Source: Thermomonas sp.
GTDB taxonomy: Bacteria; Pseudomonadota; Gammaproteobacteria; Xanthomonadales; Xanthomonadaceae
Direction: 5' to 3'
NCBI RefSeq assembly: GCF_019104945.1
Contig: NZ_JAHRWW010000033.1
Location: forward strand, 1 to 64,000
Length of the DNA stretch: 64,000 nt
Below are positions 23,247 through 34,357 of the stretch, piece after piece. Position numbers and translations under genes: made by a program. The notes under the pieces are model-generated. The model did no database searches. It saw nothing but the letters and a program-made list of their open reading frames with translations, and was not told the DNA's origin. Position 1 is the first letter of the stretch, and each line of letters opens with the position of its first letter.

Positions 23247-24725
23247 ATGAGCTTGATCGACACCCTCGCCCCCCTACGCGCCCACGGCAAGGCCCGCACC
23301 ACTGGCCTTGATGACGCCACCGTTCTGAAATTCGCCGCGCAAGACCCAGCGCTGGGCGAAGCCATTGCTGCCGCTGCAGACGAATATGCGCGCATTCGCG
23401 CCGAGTTCCCAGAGCTGCTGGACTTGGACGAAAAAGAACAAGACGCGAAGGTGCAGGCAGGTTTCGTCAACTTCTACGCGGCCGATGCGGCCAACCCATA
23501 TGTGGCGCTGACCGCGCGCGGGCCGTGGATCATCACGCTAAAAGGCGCTGTGCTGTATGACACTGGCGGCTACGGCATGCTGGGCCTTGGCCATGCGCCG
23601 AAGGCGGTCATTGAAGCCATGGCCAAGCCGCAGGCGATGGCCAACATCATGACCCCGAACGTTTCGCAGCTGCGTTTCACCAACGCTATGCGCAAGGAAA
23701 TTGGCCAGACCCGCGGCGGCTGCCCGTACACCGCGTTTATGTGCTTGAACTCTGGTTCTGAATCGGTATCGCTGGCTTCGCGCATTGTGGACACCAACGC
23801 CAAGACCATGACCGACCCCGGCGCACGCCACGCGGGTAAAGAGATCAAGCGGATTGTGGTGAAGGGCGCCTTCCACGGCCGCACCGAAGCACCCGCGCTG
23901 TATTCGGACTCCAGCCGCAAAACGTATAGCCAATATCTCGCCAGTTTCCGTAACGAACATTCGGTGATCACCATCTCGCCGTATGACAAGGACGAACTGC
24001 GCAAGGTATTTGCTGACGCCGACGCCAATGGCTGGTTTATTCAAGCCATGTATTTAGAGCCGGTGATGGGCGAAGGCGACCCCGGCCGCAGCGTGCCGGT
24101 GGACTTTTACAACCTCGCTCGTGAGCTCACCCACGCGCATGGCAGCCTGTTGCTGGTGGACAGCATTCAAGCCGGCCTGCGTGCTACCGGGTACCTGTCC
24201 ATTGTGGACTACCCCGGCTTTGAAAGCGCCGAAGCGCCGGACATGGAAACCTATTCCAAGGCGCTCAATGCCGGGCAGTACCCGCTTTCGGTGTTGGCCG
24301 TCACCGCACACGCCGCCGAGATTTACAAGCGCGGCCTGTACGGCAACACCATGACCGCCAACCCGCGTGCGCTGGATGTGGCCTGCACCGTACTGGGCTC
24401 GCTCACCCCTGAGCTGCGCGCCAACATTCAAGAACGCGGCCGCGATGCGCTGGCACTACTGGAAGCACTGAAAACCGAGCTAGGTGGCCCGATCACCAAG
24501 GTACAAGGCACTGGCCTGCTGTTCTCCTGCGAGCTGACCAAGCAGTTCAAGGGCTACGGCGCAGGTTCCACTGAGGAATGGATGCGCGAACACGGCATTG
24601 GTGTGATTCACGGCGGTGAAAACTCGCTGCGTTTCACCCCGCAGTTCGATGTGACCAAGGCCGAGTTAGAGCTTGTGGTGAGCGTAGTAAAGCGCGCGAT
24701 TTTGGAAGGCCCGAAGGTCGCTTAA
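23247..24725 (+). CDS. Class III PLP-dependent aminotransferase, substrate unknown
   Basis: The 492-residue product has the class III fold. It shows [15 protein letters not shown] (166-180), the [11 protein letters not shown] loop (206-216), D305 in LVDSIQAG for the pyridine nitrogen, and K338 in [15 protein letters not shown] as the Schiff-base lysine. The DSIQAG and YSKAL versions differ from the common DEVQ/GKA forms of ornithine and GABA transaminases, so I do not name the substrate. The AsnC-type regulator divergent to it suggests an amino-acid-responsive role. The ATG at 23247 follows GGGAG. A good hairpin terminator ends the unit. Confidence 0.85.
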   Translation: MSLIDTLAPLRAHGKARTTGLDDATVLKFAAQDPALGEAIAAAADEYARIRAEFPELLDLDEKEQDAKVQAGFVNFYAADAANPYVALTARGPWIITLKGAVLYDTGGYGMLGLGHAPKAVIEAMAKPQAMANIMTPNVSQLRFTNAMRKEIGQTRGGCPYTAFMCLNSGSESVSLASRIVDTNAKTMTDPGARHAGKEIKRIVVKGAFHGRTEAPALYSDSSRKTYSQYLASFRNEHSVITISPYDKDELRKVFADADANGWFIQAMYLEPVMGEGDPGRSVPVDFYNLARELTHAHGSLLLVDSIQAGLRATGYLSIVDYPGFESAEAPDMETYSKALNAGQYPLSVLAVTAHAAEIYKRGLYGNTMTANPRALDVACTVLGSLTPELRANIQERGRDALALLEALKTELGGPITKVQGTGLLFSCELTKQFKGYGAGSTEEWMREHGIGVIHGGENSLRFTPQFDVTKAELELVVSVVKRAILEGPKVA

Positions 24726-24750
24726 TTCGGCCATTCAAATTGCTTTATCG

Positions 24751-24782
24751 CGGGGCGGCCAGTGGTCGCCCCGTTTGTTTTC
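24751..24782 (+). terminator. Rho-independent terminator after the aminotransferase gene
   Basis: CGGGGCG (24751-24757) pairs with CGCCCCG (24767-24773), and the inner GCC/GGT adds a further two to three pairs. TTTGTTTT follows. It ends 18 bases before the upp ATG. Confidence 0.8.
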
Positions 24783-24799
24783 GCGCTAAGCTTATGCGT

Positions 24800-25432
24800 A
24801 TGAAAACGGTTGAAGTAAAGCACCCACTGGTGCGCCATAAACTGGGCAAGCTGCGCGATATTCAGTCTGACCCGGTGTTGTTTCGCCTGATCGCGGGCGA
24901 GATTGCCGGCCTGTTGGCCTATGAGGCCACCCGCGACCTACCCACCGAGCCGATGACGGTGCAAACCTGGGCAGGCCCGCTAGAGGTTGACCGCGTAGCC
25001 GGTGAAAACCTCACCATCGTGCCGATCTTGCGCGCCGGGCTTGGTTTTCTTCCCGGTGTGCAGTCGCTGCTCCCAGCCGCACCGGTAAGTGTGATTGGCC
25101 TGCGCCGCGATGAAGTGACGCATCAACCAGAAGGTTATTACCAGCGCCTCGCCGACCGCATGGACGAGCGCACCGCGCTGCTCATCGACCCAATGCTTGC
25201 CACCGGCGGTAGCGCAGCGGCGGCCGTTCAACTATTAAAGGACGCGGGCTGCAAGAAGATCAAATGCATCTTTCTTGTGGCCGCACCAGAAGGGTTGGCC
25301 GTATTGGAAGCGGCGCACCCCGAAGTTGAGGTGTATGTAGCCGCCATTGACGAACGCTTAGACGAAAACGCCTACATCCACCCCGGCCTTGGTGATGCCG
25401 GTGATCGTTTGTTTGGAACGCCGGTGGATTGA
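24800..25432 (+). CDS. upp: Uracil phosphoribosyltransferase
   Basis: I choose the ATG at 24800 ([20 protein letters not shown]), which aligns with the usual Upp N-terminus; another ATG lies two codons upstream. The 210-residue enzyme makes UMP from uracil and PRPP. The PRPP-binding loop is read as [17 protein letters not shown] and the uracil site near [36 protein letters not shown] is also conserved. Confidence 0.97.
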   Translation: MKTVEVKHPLVRHKLGKLRDIQSDPVLFRLIAGEIAGLLAYEATRDLPTEPMTVQTWAGPLEVDRVAGENLTIVPILRAGLGFLPGVQSLLPAAPVSVIGLRRDEVTHQPEGYYQRLADRMDERTALLIDPMLATGGSAAAAVQLLKDAGCKKIKCIFLVAAPEGLAVLEAAHPEVEVYVAAIDERLDENAYIHPGLGDAGDRLFGTPVD

Positions 25433-25438
25433 CGCCTA

Positions 25439-25465
25439 GCCTGAGTATATTTCCGATACTCAGGC
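25439..25465. terminator. Bidirectional terminator hairpin between upp and the hydrolase gene
   Basis: A perfect 10-bp stem, GCCTGAGTAT (25439-25448) with ATACTCAGGC (25456-25465), and a seven-base loop lie between the convergent genes. The right arm overlaps the stop codon of the metallo-beta-lactamase-fold gene at 25460-25462. Confidence 0.7.
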
Positions 25466-26350
25466 TTCCAGCGCGTAAGCATCAAGCTGTTCCCACTTTT
25501 GCCCTGCGCTGAAGCGCCCCTTTTCATCTTGGGCCACCGAGGCCATTGCATAGCGCGCATCGTGGGTGAAGAACAGGCGCACGTCACGTGCTTGCATATC
25601 GCGTAGAAACGCTGTTTTCTCATCGATCAACAGCTCGGCGCAGCGGTCGTAGCCCATAGTGATCGGCACGTGTACCCAAGGGCTTCCTGGAATCAGATCG
25701 GCGCAAAACACCACACCACCGTGGGCCTGCCCATCCACGATATTTGGCCCTAAGACTTCTGCCAGCATCAGTCCCGGCGTATGGCCGTTGCTGTGATGAA
25801 AACGCACAGTGTTACCCAGCGCTGCGCAATGATCACCGCTTACCAGCTCAAGCCGCCCGGTTGCTTCCAATAGTGCAGGTATTTCTGGAATAAAACTGGC
25901 GCGATCGCGTGGGTGCGGATGCGTGGCGCGCACCCAGTGTTCTTTACCCACTACAAACGTGGCATTGGGAAACAAGAGTTGCGGCGCGCGGCCTTCGGCC
26001 CATGGTGCAAGCAGGCCGCCGACGTGGTCGAAATGCAGATGTGATAGCACGACCACGTCCACATCTTCATGGCGGAACCCAGCCTGCCCGAGCGACTCCA
26101 GCAAGACGTGGTGTTCTTCCACCACACCGTAGCGCTCACGCAGATTGAGTGGGAAAAACGTGCCAATACCGCTATCAAACAGCACAGTTTTGCCGTTAAG
26201 CGGCGAGGCCAACAGCGCGCGACAGGCAAGGTCGATGCGGTTTTGTGCATCGACTGTTACCCAGCGCTCCCACATAGCGCGCGGCGCGTTGCCGAACATC
26301 GCGCCGCCGTCGAGTTTTTGCGAATTACCTGCAATAGACCAGAGTTTCAT
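25460..26350 (-). CDS. Metallo-beta-lactamase-fold hydrolase
   Basis: The 296-residue protein carries the zinc motif HLHFDH (104-109), a later HSNGHTPG histidine, and an aspartate in [12 protein letters not shown]. These together fit a dinuclear metallo-beta-lactamase-fold site. There is no signal peptide, so it is cytoplasmic. Such enzymes include glyoxalase II, lactonases and many uncharacterised hydrolases. The substrate cannot be read from the sequence, and beta-lactam resistance is not implied. Confidence 0.85.
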   Translation of the reverse strand: MKLWSIAGNSQKLDGGAMFGNAPRAMWERWVTVDAQNRIDLACRALLASPLNGKTVLFDSGIGTFFPLNLRERYGVVEEHHVLLESLGQAGFRHEDVDVVVLSHLHFDHVGGLLAPWAEGRAPQLLFPNATFVVGKEHWVRATHPHPRDRASFIPEIPALLEATGRLELVSGDHCAALGNTVRFHHSNGHTPGLMLAEVLGPNIVDGQAHGGVVFCADLIPGSPWVHVPITMGYDRCAELLIDEKTAFLRDMQARDVRLFFTHDARYAMASVAQDEKGRFSAGQKWEQLDAYALEA

Positions 26351-26374
26351 GGGGATAAGTGTACTGCGCCAGCG

Positions 26375-28096
26375 TTACGGCTGCGCCAACACCTCTGCCT
26401 TGCCTTCCGGGTAACGCGGGTCACTGCCACCCATCAGTTGGTTGCTGCGGCGATCCCATTCCACTGTTTGCAGGTTGCCCCAAACATGGCTGGAACCGCG
26501 CCCACCTTCGGCGGTATCCGGCGGCAGCTCTAACGCATGCCCCATGGCACGCAGCGCTTTGGCAGCTTCAGCAGAAATTGCTTTGGGTTCTGCACCGATC
26601 ACATCGGGCAGCCACTGGTGGTGGTAACGCGGCAGTGCAGCAACCTGCTGCGCGTTGAGGCCGTCGTCATAGCCAAGAATGCCCAGTAGCACCATTGTAA
26701 TGATGCGGCTCCCCCCCGGCGTGCCGATCACCACAACCTTATCTTTCGACTCCATAAACGTAGGCGTCATCGAGCTGAGCATGCGCTTGCCGGGCTTGGG
26801 CGCATTGGCTTCATAGCCCATCACACCAAAGGCGTTGGGCGTACCCGGCTTCAATGCAAAGTCGTCCATTTCATTATTCAAAAGCACGCCTGTGCCCGGC
26901 GGGATGAGACCGGAGCCGTACAGCAGGTTGACGGTTTGGGTCGCCGAAACGCGGTTACCGTCGGCATCGATGATGGAAAAATGTGTGGTTTCTTCATCTT
27001 CCAGCGGCGTAGGCGCGCCCGATAGCAGGTTGCTGGGGGTGGCTTTGCTTGGGTTGATGGAGGCACGCAAACCGGCCGCGTAGTCGGGGCTGGTGAGCAA
27101 TTTTTGTGGCACTTGCACGAAATCGGGGTCGCCCAGATAGAAGGTGCGGTCGCGGAAGGCGCGGCGCATGGACTCCACGACCAAATGCACGCGCTCGGCC
27201 TCCGGTATAGCTTTCAAGTCATACGGGGCAAGAATTTGCAGCATCTGCGCCAGCGCAATACCGCCCGACGACACCGGCGGTGCTGTAGTAATGTCCCAAG
27301 CGTGGTAGCGGAAACGGATGGGGTCGCGCTCTTTTATGCGGTAGCTGGCCAGCTCGTTCAAATTCCACTGTCCACCCTGCGCATTCACGCCTGCCACAAG
27401 GCGCTTGGCGGTAACGCCGCGATAAAAACCATCAAAACCGTTCTCTGCCAAACGCTCCAAGGTGGTCGCCAAATCCTTCTGGCGGAACAGATCGCCCTCC
27501 GCAATGGGTTTACCATTGGGTGAAAACACCGCGCGCGTGCCGGGGTATTGATCCATTACCGCACGCTTGACTCGGTAGCCATTGGCCATGCGGCCGTAGA
27601 TGGGAAAACCGTTCTTAGCAATGCGAATAGCCGGTGCCAGAGACTGCTTCAGCGGCAACTTGCCGTAGGTTTCGGCAACGTGCACCAGCATGGCGGGCAA
27701 GCCGGGGATACCGGCCGACCACGGGCCGTTTTGAGAACGGTTGATGTCAAGATTGCCGTTTTTATCCAAAAACTTGTCTGGCGTTGCCGCTGCAGGCGAG
27801 GTTTCGCGTGCATCGACAAAAATATCGCGCCCACTCTTTGCGTCGTGCAGCAGCCATAACCCGCCGCCACCTAGGCCCGAACTGATCGGCTCCACCACTG
27901 AAAGTGCTGCCGACACCGCAACCGCCGCGTCAAACGCATTACCGCCTTCGCGAATAACTTCCGCACCTGCATCGGTGGCCAGTGCATGCGCCGAAGCAAT
28001 AGCCGCCCCCGGTGGATGCTCTGCGGATTTGGTAGTTTGGGCGAAGGCCGCTACAGGCAGCAACAACGCAAAAGACAAAGCGGTTAACGATTTCAT
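26375..28096 (-). CDS. ggt: Gamma-glutamyltransferase (glutathione hydrolase proenzyme)
   Basis: The ATG at 28096 (MKSLTALSFALLLPVAAFAQ) follows AGGTG and starts a clear signal peptide, so the enzyme is periplasmic. The product of 573 residues matches the autocleaving Ntn-hydrolase GGT. The large subunit contains GGNAFDAAVAV, SGLGGGGLWLL and AGIPG. The small subunit would begin at the first threonine of TTHFSIIDADGN (about residue 370 of this start), the catalytic nucleophile. It cleaves the gamma-glutamyl bond of glutathione. C-terminal GTPGGSRIITMVL is also conserved. Confidence 0.95.
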   Translation of the reverse strand: MKSLTALSFALLLPVAAFAQTTKSAEHPPGAAIASAHALATDAGAEVIREGGNAFDAAVAVSAALSVVEPISSGLGGGGLWLLHDAKSGRDIFVDARETSPAAATPDKFLDKNGNLDINRSQNGPWSAGIPGLPAMLVHVAETYGKLPLKQSLAPAIRIAKNGFPIYGRMANGYRVKRAVMDQYPGTRAVFSPNGKPIAEGDLFRQKDLATTLERLAENGFDGFYRGVTAKRLVAGVNAQGGQWNLNELASYRIKERDPIRFRYHAWDITTAPPVSSGGIALAQMLQILAPYDLKAIPEAERVHLVVESMRRAFRDRTFYLGDPDFVQVPQKLLTSPDYAAGLRASINPSKATPSNLLSGAPTPLEDEETTHFSIIDADGNRVSATQTVNLLYGSGLIPPGTGVLLNNEMDDFALKPGTPNAFGVMGYEANAPKPGKRMLSSMTPTFMESKDKVVVIGTPGGSRIITMVLLGILGYDDGLNAQQVAALPRYHHQWLPDVIGAEPKAISAEAAKALRAMGHALELPPDTAEGGRGSSHVWGNLQTVEWDRRSNQLMGGSDPRYPEGKAEVLAQP

Positions 28097-28120
28097 CGAC
28101 ACACCTAATTTTTCAAAAAC

Positions 28121-28151
28121 AAAAAAGCCGGAGGACCACTGGCCCCCCGGC
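28121..28151 (-). terminator. Rho-independent terminator after the lipoprotein gene
   Basis: On the minus strand an 11-bp stem (28151-28141 with 28137-28127, two G-U pairs, three-base loop) is followed by six T residues (28126-28121) and further T-rich sequence. It separates the lipoprotein gene from ggt. Confidence 0.85.
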
Positions 28152-28202
28152 CGTATTACTCAGCAGCGTGCGCACCCAGTTGAGATGGGAGGCACCTCAC
28201 CG

Positions 28203-28691
28203 TTACTTAGCTTCTTCAAAGATGTAGTTCACGCCAGCGGGCTCAACCACAGTGCGTACGCGCTCACCCAAAATCGGGGTACCGATGTACACCAGCTTCA
28301 CCCCTTTCATGGTGCCCGGCTCAACGTTTTTGAACGCGGTTTCGATCATTTCCACTTCTTTCTCGGCCGCTGGCGACACGAACACCAGCATATTGCCTTC
28401 GATGATACCGCGGCTTAGATCCAGCTCCAGCTTCTCCAGCTGACGCTTGTATTGGCCGTCGAAATCTTCGGTATCTGCTGCTGGCAGGAAGTACACGAAC
28501 GGGCTATTGGAGATGCCCGCCATATGCGGTGTGAGTTTGTACTGCAGGTACGGCAGCCAGTCTTTTTGCGCGCTGCCGGTGGGTAGCGGAACCGCCGCAA
28601 CGGCTTCAACTTTCGGGGCTTCTTCTTTCTTGCAAGCGGTAAACGGCAGAGCGAGACAGGTGACGATAAGCAGGCGAGATAAGGTATTCAT
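28203..28691 (-). CDS. Lipoprotein of unknown function
   Basis: From the ATG at 28691 the product is 162 residues with a lipoprotein signal (MNTLSRLLIVTCLALPFTAC). The mature part begins KKEEAPKVEAVAAVPLP and contains YLQYKLTPHMAG, LELDLSRGIIEGNMLVFVSP and VKLVYIGTPILGERVR. I do not recognise a named family. The regular alpha/beta pattern suggests a small periplasmic domain. It lies between coaD and ggt with its own terminator. Confidence 0.7.
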   Translation of the reverse strand: MNTLSRLLIVTCLALPFTACKKEEAPKVEAVAAVPLPTGSAQKDWLPYLQYKLTPHMAGISNSPFVYFLPAADTEDFDGQYKRQLEKLELDLSRGIIEGNMLVFVSPAAEKEVEMIETAFKNVEPGTMKGVKLVYIGTPILGERVRTVVEPAGVNYIFEEAK

Positions 28692-28748
28692 TTCTTTTCC
28701 CCTAGGCGGAAACGGTGGCAAAGGATACAACGCGGGTTGCGGGCAGGT

Positions 28749-29920
<1,172 letters not shown>

Positions 29921-29931
29921 ATCTCGGCAAC

Positions 29932-31023
29932 ATGCTCAACTGGTTTCGCCGCAAAAAACCCGACGCACACACTTCTACGCCGGAATCGGCACATGTAGAA
30001 GAGCACACCGCTGTTGAAACGGTTGATACCGCTCCCGAGCCTGCTGCCGCTGCGCCTTCCGAAACCAATGAACCGGCCGAGCACGCGCTGCCGGCCCCTG
30101 CAGCAGAAGGCAAGCCCGGCTGGCGCGAACGCCTACGCAACAGTGCCTTTGCGCGCACGTTTAGCGGGCTGTTTTCGCGCAACCCCAAGCTCGACGACGA
30201 CCTGTTAGATGAAATTGAAACGGCGCTACTTACTGCCGATGTTGGCGTAACGGCCAGTACGCAGCTGGTGGAATCGCTGCGCAAGCGCATGAAAGCGCGT
30301 GAATTTGCCGACGCCAATGCGCTGCTGCAGGCGCTCCGTAGCGACCTGATCGCCCTGCTCGCACCCGTGGCCAAGCCGCTGCACATTGATGCCTCAAAAA
30401 AGCCCTTCGTGCTGCTTACTGTTGGCGTCAACGGCGTGGGCAAAACCACGACCATCGGCAAGCTAGCACATCGTTTCAAAGGTGAAGGCCGCAGCTTGAT
30501 GCTGGCCGCAGGCGATACCTTCCGCGCCGCCGCGGTTGCCCAGCTGCAGGCGTGGGGTGAGCGCAACGGCGTGGCTGTGGTGGCGCAAGGGCAAAACGCT
30601 GACGCTGCTTCCGTTGCTTATGACGCGTTGCAAGCGGCCAAATCACGCGGCACCGACGTTCTAATTACCGATACCGCTGGCCGCCTGCATACCCAAGGCG
30701 GGCTGATGGATGAGCTGGCCAAAGTGGCGCGTGTGCTGCGCAAAATTGATGCCGAAGCGCCGCATGAAGTGTTGATGGTGATCGACGGCACCACCGGCCA
30801 AAATGCCATCAATCAAGTACGCAAGTTCAATGAAAAAATTCCGGTCACGGGCCTTGTTGTGACCAAGCTCGACGGCACGGCCAAGGGCGGCGTGGTGTTT
30901 GCACTGGCGCGCGAATTTGGCATTCCCATTCGCTTTGCGGGTATTGGTGAACGCCAAGAAGACCTGCGCGTCTTTGATGCCGAGGCTTTTGTGGATGCAC
31001 TGCTTCCGGAGGCTTTGGGGTGA
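29932..31023 (+). CDS. ftsY: Signal recognition particle receptor FtsY
   Basis: The 363-residue product has a short basic start (MLNWFRRKKPDAH), an acidic, Ala/Pro-rich A region to about residue 65, then the N and G domains of SRP GTPases. G motifs are visible: GVNGVGKTTTIGKLAH (about 165-180), DTFRAAAVAQL, DTAGRLHTQ, TKLDGTAKGG and the C-terminal GIPIRFAGIGERQEDLRVF. FtsY docks SRP-bound ribosomes at the membrane. Confidence 0.98.
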   Translation: MLNWFRRKKPDAHTSTPESAHVEEHTAVETVDTAPEPAAAAPSETNEPAEHALPAPAAEGKPGWRERLRNSAFARTFSGLFSRNPKLDDDLLDEIETALLTADVGVTASTQLVESLRKRMKAREFADANALLQALRSDLIALLAPVAKPLHIDASKKPFVLLTVGVNGVGKTTTIGKLAHRFKGEGRSLMLAAGDTFRAAAVAQLQAWGERNGVAVVAQGQNADAASVAYDALQAAKSRGTDVLITDTAGRLHTQGGLMDELAKVARVLRKIDAEAPHEVLMVIDGTTGQNAINQVRKFNEKIPVTGLVVTKLDGTAKGGVVFALAREFGIPIRFAGIGERQEDLRVFDAEAFVDALLPEALG

Positions 31024-32255
31024 AACGGCGGCGGCTGCTCGGTTTTACCGGCACCTTCCTTGCCATCGTTTTGCTGGGACTTGGCCTGCTGCAAACGCAA
31101 TTTTTTGCACGTTTTTTGCTATCGCAAGCTGGGCGGACACTTGGTCTTGAGCTTTCGGCAAGCGCTATCCATTACCAACTGCGCGGCACACCGGCGCTGG
31201 AAGTGTCCGGCCTTTCTGCCAAGCAAATAGGCCAAGACACCCCGCTTCTAAAAAGCCAGCGCATCGAAGTTACGCTGCCGTGGCAAACGCTGCGCAATCT
31301 TGGCGCGCCGTTAGTGCTAGAGCGCATCGCGCTAGACGCCCCTGTTTTGGACATCCCTGCGCTACAGCGCTGGTTGGCTTCGCGTCCATCCGCTGAAACA
31401 ACGCAGCTCCCCACACTTCGCAGCGGCCTAAGCGTTCACCAAGGGCAGGTACGTAACAACGATTGGGACATTGAAAACATTACCCTTACGCTGCCGCATT
31501 TCGTACCCACGCAGCCCATGCAGCTACGCGTAAGCGGACGTTATATCGACGCACCGCTGCAAGCCAATGCAAATCTTCATATTGATCTAGACAGCCCAGA
31601 GGCTCTGCTTAACAAGCGCAGTGCGGATCTTCGCAGCCGTGGAACACTAGACATTCATGGCGACGGATGGAACCTGTCCACCCAAATTTCGCTGGCAGGG
31701 CCGCTGCGCATTGGCAAAGACTCGGTCTTGCTCAAACCCGCAAAAATCGGCATCGCAGGCCGCTATGCTGTGGGCACAACACAGACTTCTTTCAAACTAA
31801 GCCTTGATGGCCCCATGCTGTTTGATGACGCCAACTGGCGTTTCGTTCCTGTTGCAGTCACCTTACAAGGCGACAACCTCGTACCTAGCTTTACCGCACG
31901 CGGCCAGATAGCCGCTGGCCGTGAACTGCGGCTACGTCTTGATGGCACGATGGCGCATTGGCCTAGCGGCTGGCCCGCCCTCCCCGTGCCGCTATCGGCC
32001 AATGCTGCGCCTTACACTTTTACCTTGCGCTATACCGGCACACCCGACCTTGCCAATACAACGCAGCTCACCCTGCAGCAAGACAAGACGCATTTTGAAG
32101 CGACTTTTCAGCTTCCTGATGTTTTACGCTGGATCGACGGCAACAACAGCACCCCGCTACCTCCGCTAACAGGCAAGCTCACCACACCGCGCATCGAAAT
32201 GAGCGGCGTTATTTTGGAAGGCGTTGAAGTTGAACTTGATTCTAACCATGAGTGA
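31020..32255 (+). CDS. AsmA-like envelope protein of unknown function
   Basis: Translation probably starts at the GTG at 31020, which overlaps the ftsY stop (GTGA). The 411-residue protein has one N-terminal membrane segment (LLGFTGTFLAIVLLGLGLLQ), followed by an extended beta-rich periplasmic part with SASAIHYQLRGTPALEVSGL, typical of the AsmA/DUF748 group. Such proteins are thought to bridge the envelope in lipid traffic. It also overlaps the start of mutY by 8 bases, so ftsY, this gene and mutY look like one transcript. Confidence 0.65.
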   Translation: MKRRRLLGFTGTFLAIVLLGLGLLQTQFFARFLLSQAGRTLGLELSASAIHYQLRGTPALEVSGLSAKQIGQDTPLLKSQRIEVTLPWQTLRNLGAPLVLERIALDAPVLDIPALQRWLASRPSAETTQLPTLRSGLSVHQGQVRNNDWDIENITLTLPHFVPTQPMQLRVSGRYIDAPLQANANLHIDLDSPEALLNKRSADLRSRGTLDIHGDGWNLSTQISLAGPLRIGKDSVLLKPAKIGIAGRYAVGTTQTSFKLSLDGPMLFDDANWRFVPVAVTLQGDNLVPSFTARGQIAAGRELRLRLDGTMAHWPSGWPALPVPLSANAAPYTFTLRYTGTPDLANTTQLTLQQDKTHFEATFQLPDVLRWIDGNNSTPLPPLTGKLTTPRIEMSGVILEGVEVELDSNHE

Positions 32256-33297
32256 CGCACGCCTTACTTCATTCGCGCCACAGTTGCTTGAATGGTTCGA
32301 TGCGCACGGCCGCCACGATCTTCCTTGGCAGCACCCACGCACACCGTATCGAGTCTGGCTGAGCGAGATCATGCTGCAGCAGACGCAAGTGTCTGTCGTT
32401 ATCGACTATTTTCAGCGCTTCATCAATGCACTCCCAAGCCTACCTGCGCTGGCCGCAGCCCCTTTAGACGACGTACTTAGCCTGTGGTCGGGGCTTGGCT
32501 ATTACAGCCGCGCGCGCAATCTGCATGCTGCTGCCCAGCGATGTATGCAACAACACGGCGGTGATTTGCCGCGTGACCTTGAAGCACTGATGCAGCTACC
32601 AGGTATTGGCCGCAGCACTGCGGGCGCGATTGTGTCGCAGGCTTGGGGCGATGCCGCGCCCATTTTGGATGGCAACGTTAAACGCGTACTCTGCCGCCTG
32701 TTTGGCATCTCTGGCTGGCCGGGCACACCCGCCATTGAAAAGCAGCTTTGGGCTCTTGCCGAACAACTGCTCCCCGCTGCCCGCCTAGCCGACTACACAC
32801 AGGCGCAAATGGATTTTGGCGCAACTCTGTGCACGCGCAGCAACCCAAGCTGCCAGCGTTGCCCACTACAAACGATTTGCTCCGCCTTCCAGACCCAGCG
32901 CACGCACGAGCTGCCTACACCCAAGCCGAAAAAAGCGCTGCCGCAGCGTAGTGTGATTCAGCTTATTCTCAAAGACAGCAAAGACCGCGTGTTTCTACAG
33001 CGCCGCCCCGCTACCGGCATTTGGGCGCAGCTGTGGTCGCTGCCTGAATTTGATACGGAAGATGAAGCGCAGCACTGGCTGTTGCAGCATCACGGCAAGA
33101 CGCTGCAAGACGCACAAACACTACCGATTCTTGTGCATCGCTTTTCTCATTATCGGCTCAACATTCAGCCGCGCACCATTCACGTCAAGCGCCTGCCTGC
33201 GCGGATCAGCGATAATGACAGCCAGCGCTGGGTAGCCCCCGGCGAACTATCCGCACACGGGCTACCGGCCCCCGTAAGAAAGCTGCTTCAGGAGTAA
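32248..33297 (+). CDS. mutY: A/G-specific adenine DNA glycosylase MutY
   Basis: I start at the ATG at 32248 (MSDARLTSFAPQLLEWFDAHGR), giving 349 residues. The helix-hairpin-helix (MQLPGIGRSTAGAIVSQAWG), the catalytic aspartate in ILDGNVKRVLCRLFG, and the [4Fe-4S] cluster ligands C-X6-C-X2-C-X5-C (CTRSNPSCQRCPLQTIC) are all present. The C-terminal NUDIX-like domain (VFLQRRPATGIWAQLWSLPEF) recognises 8-oxoG. MutY removes adenine mispaired with 8-oxoguanine. yggX follows after 3 bases, a conserved pair. Confidence 0.98.
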   Translation: MSDARLTSFAPQLLEWFDAHGRHDLPWQHPRTPYRVWLSEIMLQQTQVSVVIDYFQRFINALPSLPALAAAPLDDVLSLWSGLGYYSRARNLHAAAQRCMQQHGGDLPRDLEALMQLPGIGRSTAGAIVSQAWGDAAPILDGNVKRVLCRLFGISGWPGTPAIEKQLWALAEQLLPAARLADYTQAQMDFGATLCTRSNPSCQRCPLQTICSAFQTQRTHELPTPKPKKALPQRSVIQLILKDSKDRVFLQRRPATGIWAQLWSLPEFDTEDEAQHWLLQHHGKTLQDAQTLPILVHRFSHYRLNIQPRTIHVKRLPARISDNDSQRWVAPGELSAHGLPAPVRKLLQE

Positions 33298-33300
33298 CAG

Positions 33301-33582
33301 ATGGCGCGCAAAGTGCATTGCGTCGTAGACGATATCGACACCGACGGGTTGGATTTTCCGCCTTGGCCCAGTGCCGATGGTCTGCGTGTCTATCACGAGG
33401 TAGGTAAGCCCGCTTGGCAGCGCTGGATGGCGCATCAAACTATTTTGATCAATGAATACCGCATCACCCCGATGAACCCGGAGCAATGCGCATTTCTTGA
33501 ACGCGAGATGGTCAAATTTTTATTTGAAGGCCAAAAGACCATGCCACCGGGCTATCACCCGGCCGAGCCTGAGCAAGACTAA
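33301..33582 (+). CDS. yggX: Iron-sulfur/oxidative damage protection protein YggX
   Basis: The 93-residue product matches YggX: MARKVHCVVDDIDTDGLDFP with the conserved Cys7, then AWQRWMAHQTILINEYRITPMNPE and LEREMVKFLFEG. YggX limits oxidative damage to labile Fe-S clusters and takes part in iron trafficking. Its link to mutY is widespread. The 3' end overlaps the convergent lipoprotein gene by 4 bases. Confidence 0.95.
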   Translation: MARKVHCVVDDIDTDGLDFPPWPSADGLRVYHEVGKPAWQRWMAHQTILINEYRITPMNPEQCAFLEREMVKFLFEGQKTMPPGYHPAEPEQD

Positions 33583-34001
33583 GACTTCTGCGCTTTCGCC
33601 TGTTCACGCAGCGCGTTTTCACTCGCTCGAATCGCCTTGATATTCACCGGGCGGATTTCATTGATGCGGCAAGACATCGGTGCGCCTTTCACATGCACTT
33701 CGTCAAACTTCGCCAGCATTCCGCCTATTTTCGGCTCAAGCCCAATAAACGGCGAGCCCGTGCCCCAGTCGAGGCAATTTCCGCTCAAGGTGAGCAGCCA
33801 CTGCCGGTTAGGCGCCATATCTACCACGATATGCTCACTATCCACGCGGTCCCAGCCGCGCGGCGAGGTGTACATGATGGTATTCACCGGCGCGCCCGCA
33901 TTGGCTTGATACAGCGCCAAGCGGTCTGAATCGCTTATTTGTGCGGTGGCGCAGCCCGCCAGCACAGCGGCGGCAATGACGGAAAGTACGAGCGTTTTCA
34001 T
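33579..34001 (-). CDS. DUF6491-like lipoprotein
   Basis: From the ATG at 34001 the product is 140 residues with a lipoprotein signal (MKTLVLSVIAAAVLAGC). The mature part has GWDRVDSEHIVVDMAPNRQWLLTLSGNCLDW and GAPMSCRINEIRPVNIKAI, the pattern of the DUF6491 lipoproteins common in xanthomonads. The two conserved cysteines (in NCLDW and MSCRI) may form a disulfide. Function is unknown. Confidence 0.75.
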   Translation of the reverse strand: MKTLVLSVIAAAVLAGCATAQISDSDRLALYQANAGAPVNTIMYTSPRGWDRVDSEHIVVDMAPNRQWLLTLSGNCLDWGTGSPFIGLEPKIGGMLAKFDEVHVKGAPMSCRINEIRPVNIKAIRASENALREQAKAQKS

Positions 34002-34180
34002 AATGGCTCCCTCCAACAAGATCGAGAAGTTATCAGCTAAGACTCAACTTAGCCCACCTCGTTCCAGCAAAACCAACCACACCCCGCTGCGATTTATCTA
34101 TCTGACAGCTTGTTGTTACGAAATATTCAAAATTGCTTGCCACAGCGCCCACCCTTCCCCTAAAATTTGCCTTCCCTTAT

Positions 34181-34256
<76 letters not shown>

Positions 34257-34264
34257 CTATTCAG

Positions 34265-34296
34265 CGCCCAACCGTTCTCGGTTGGGCGTTTCGTTT
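34265..34296 (+). terminator. Rho-independent terminator after tRNA-Ala
   Basis: CGCCCAACCG (34265-34274) pairs perfectly with CGGTTGGGCG (34279-34288) around a TTCT loop, and TTTCGTTT follows. Confidence 0.92.
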
Positions 34297-34357
34297 GCGG
34301 AATCCGCACGCCACGCGGGGTGAGCACATCCGCTTTTAGTGGACTCCAAAAGTGGGG

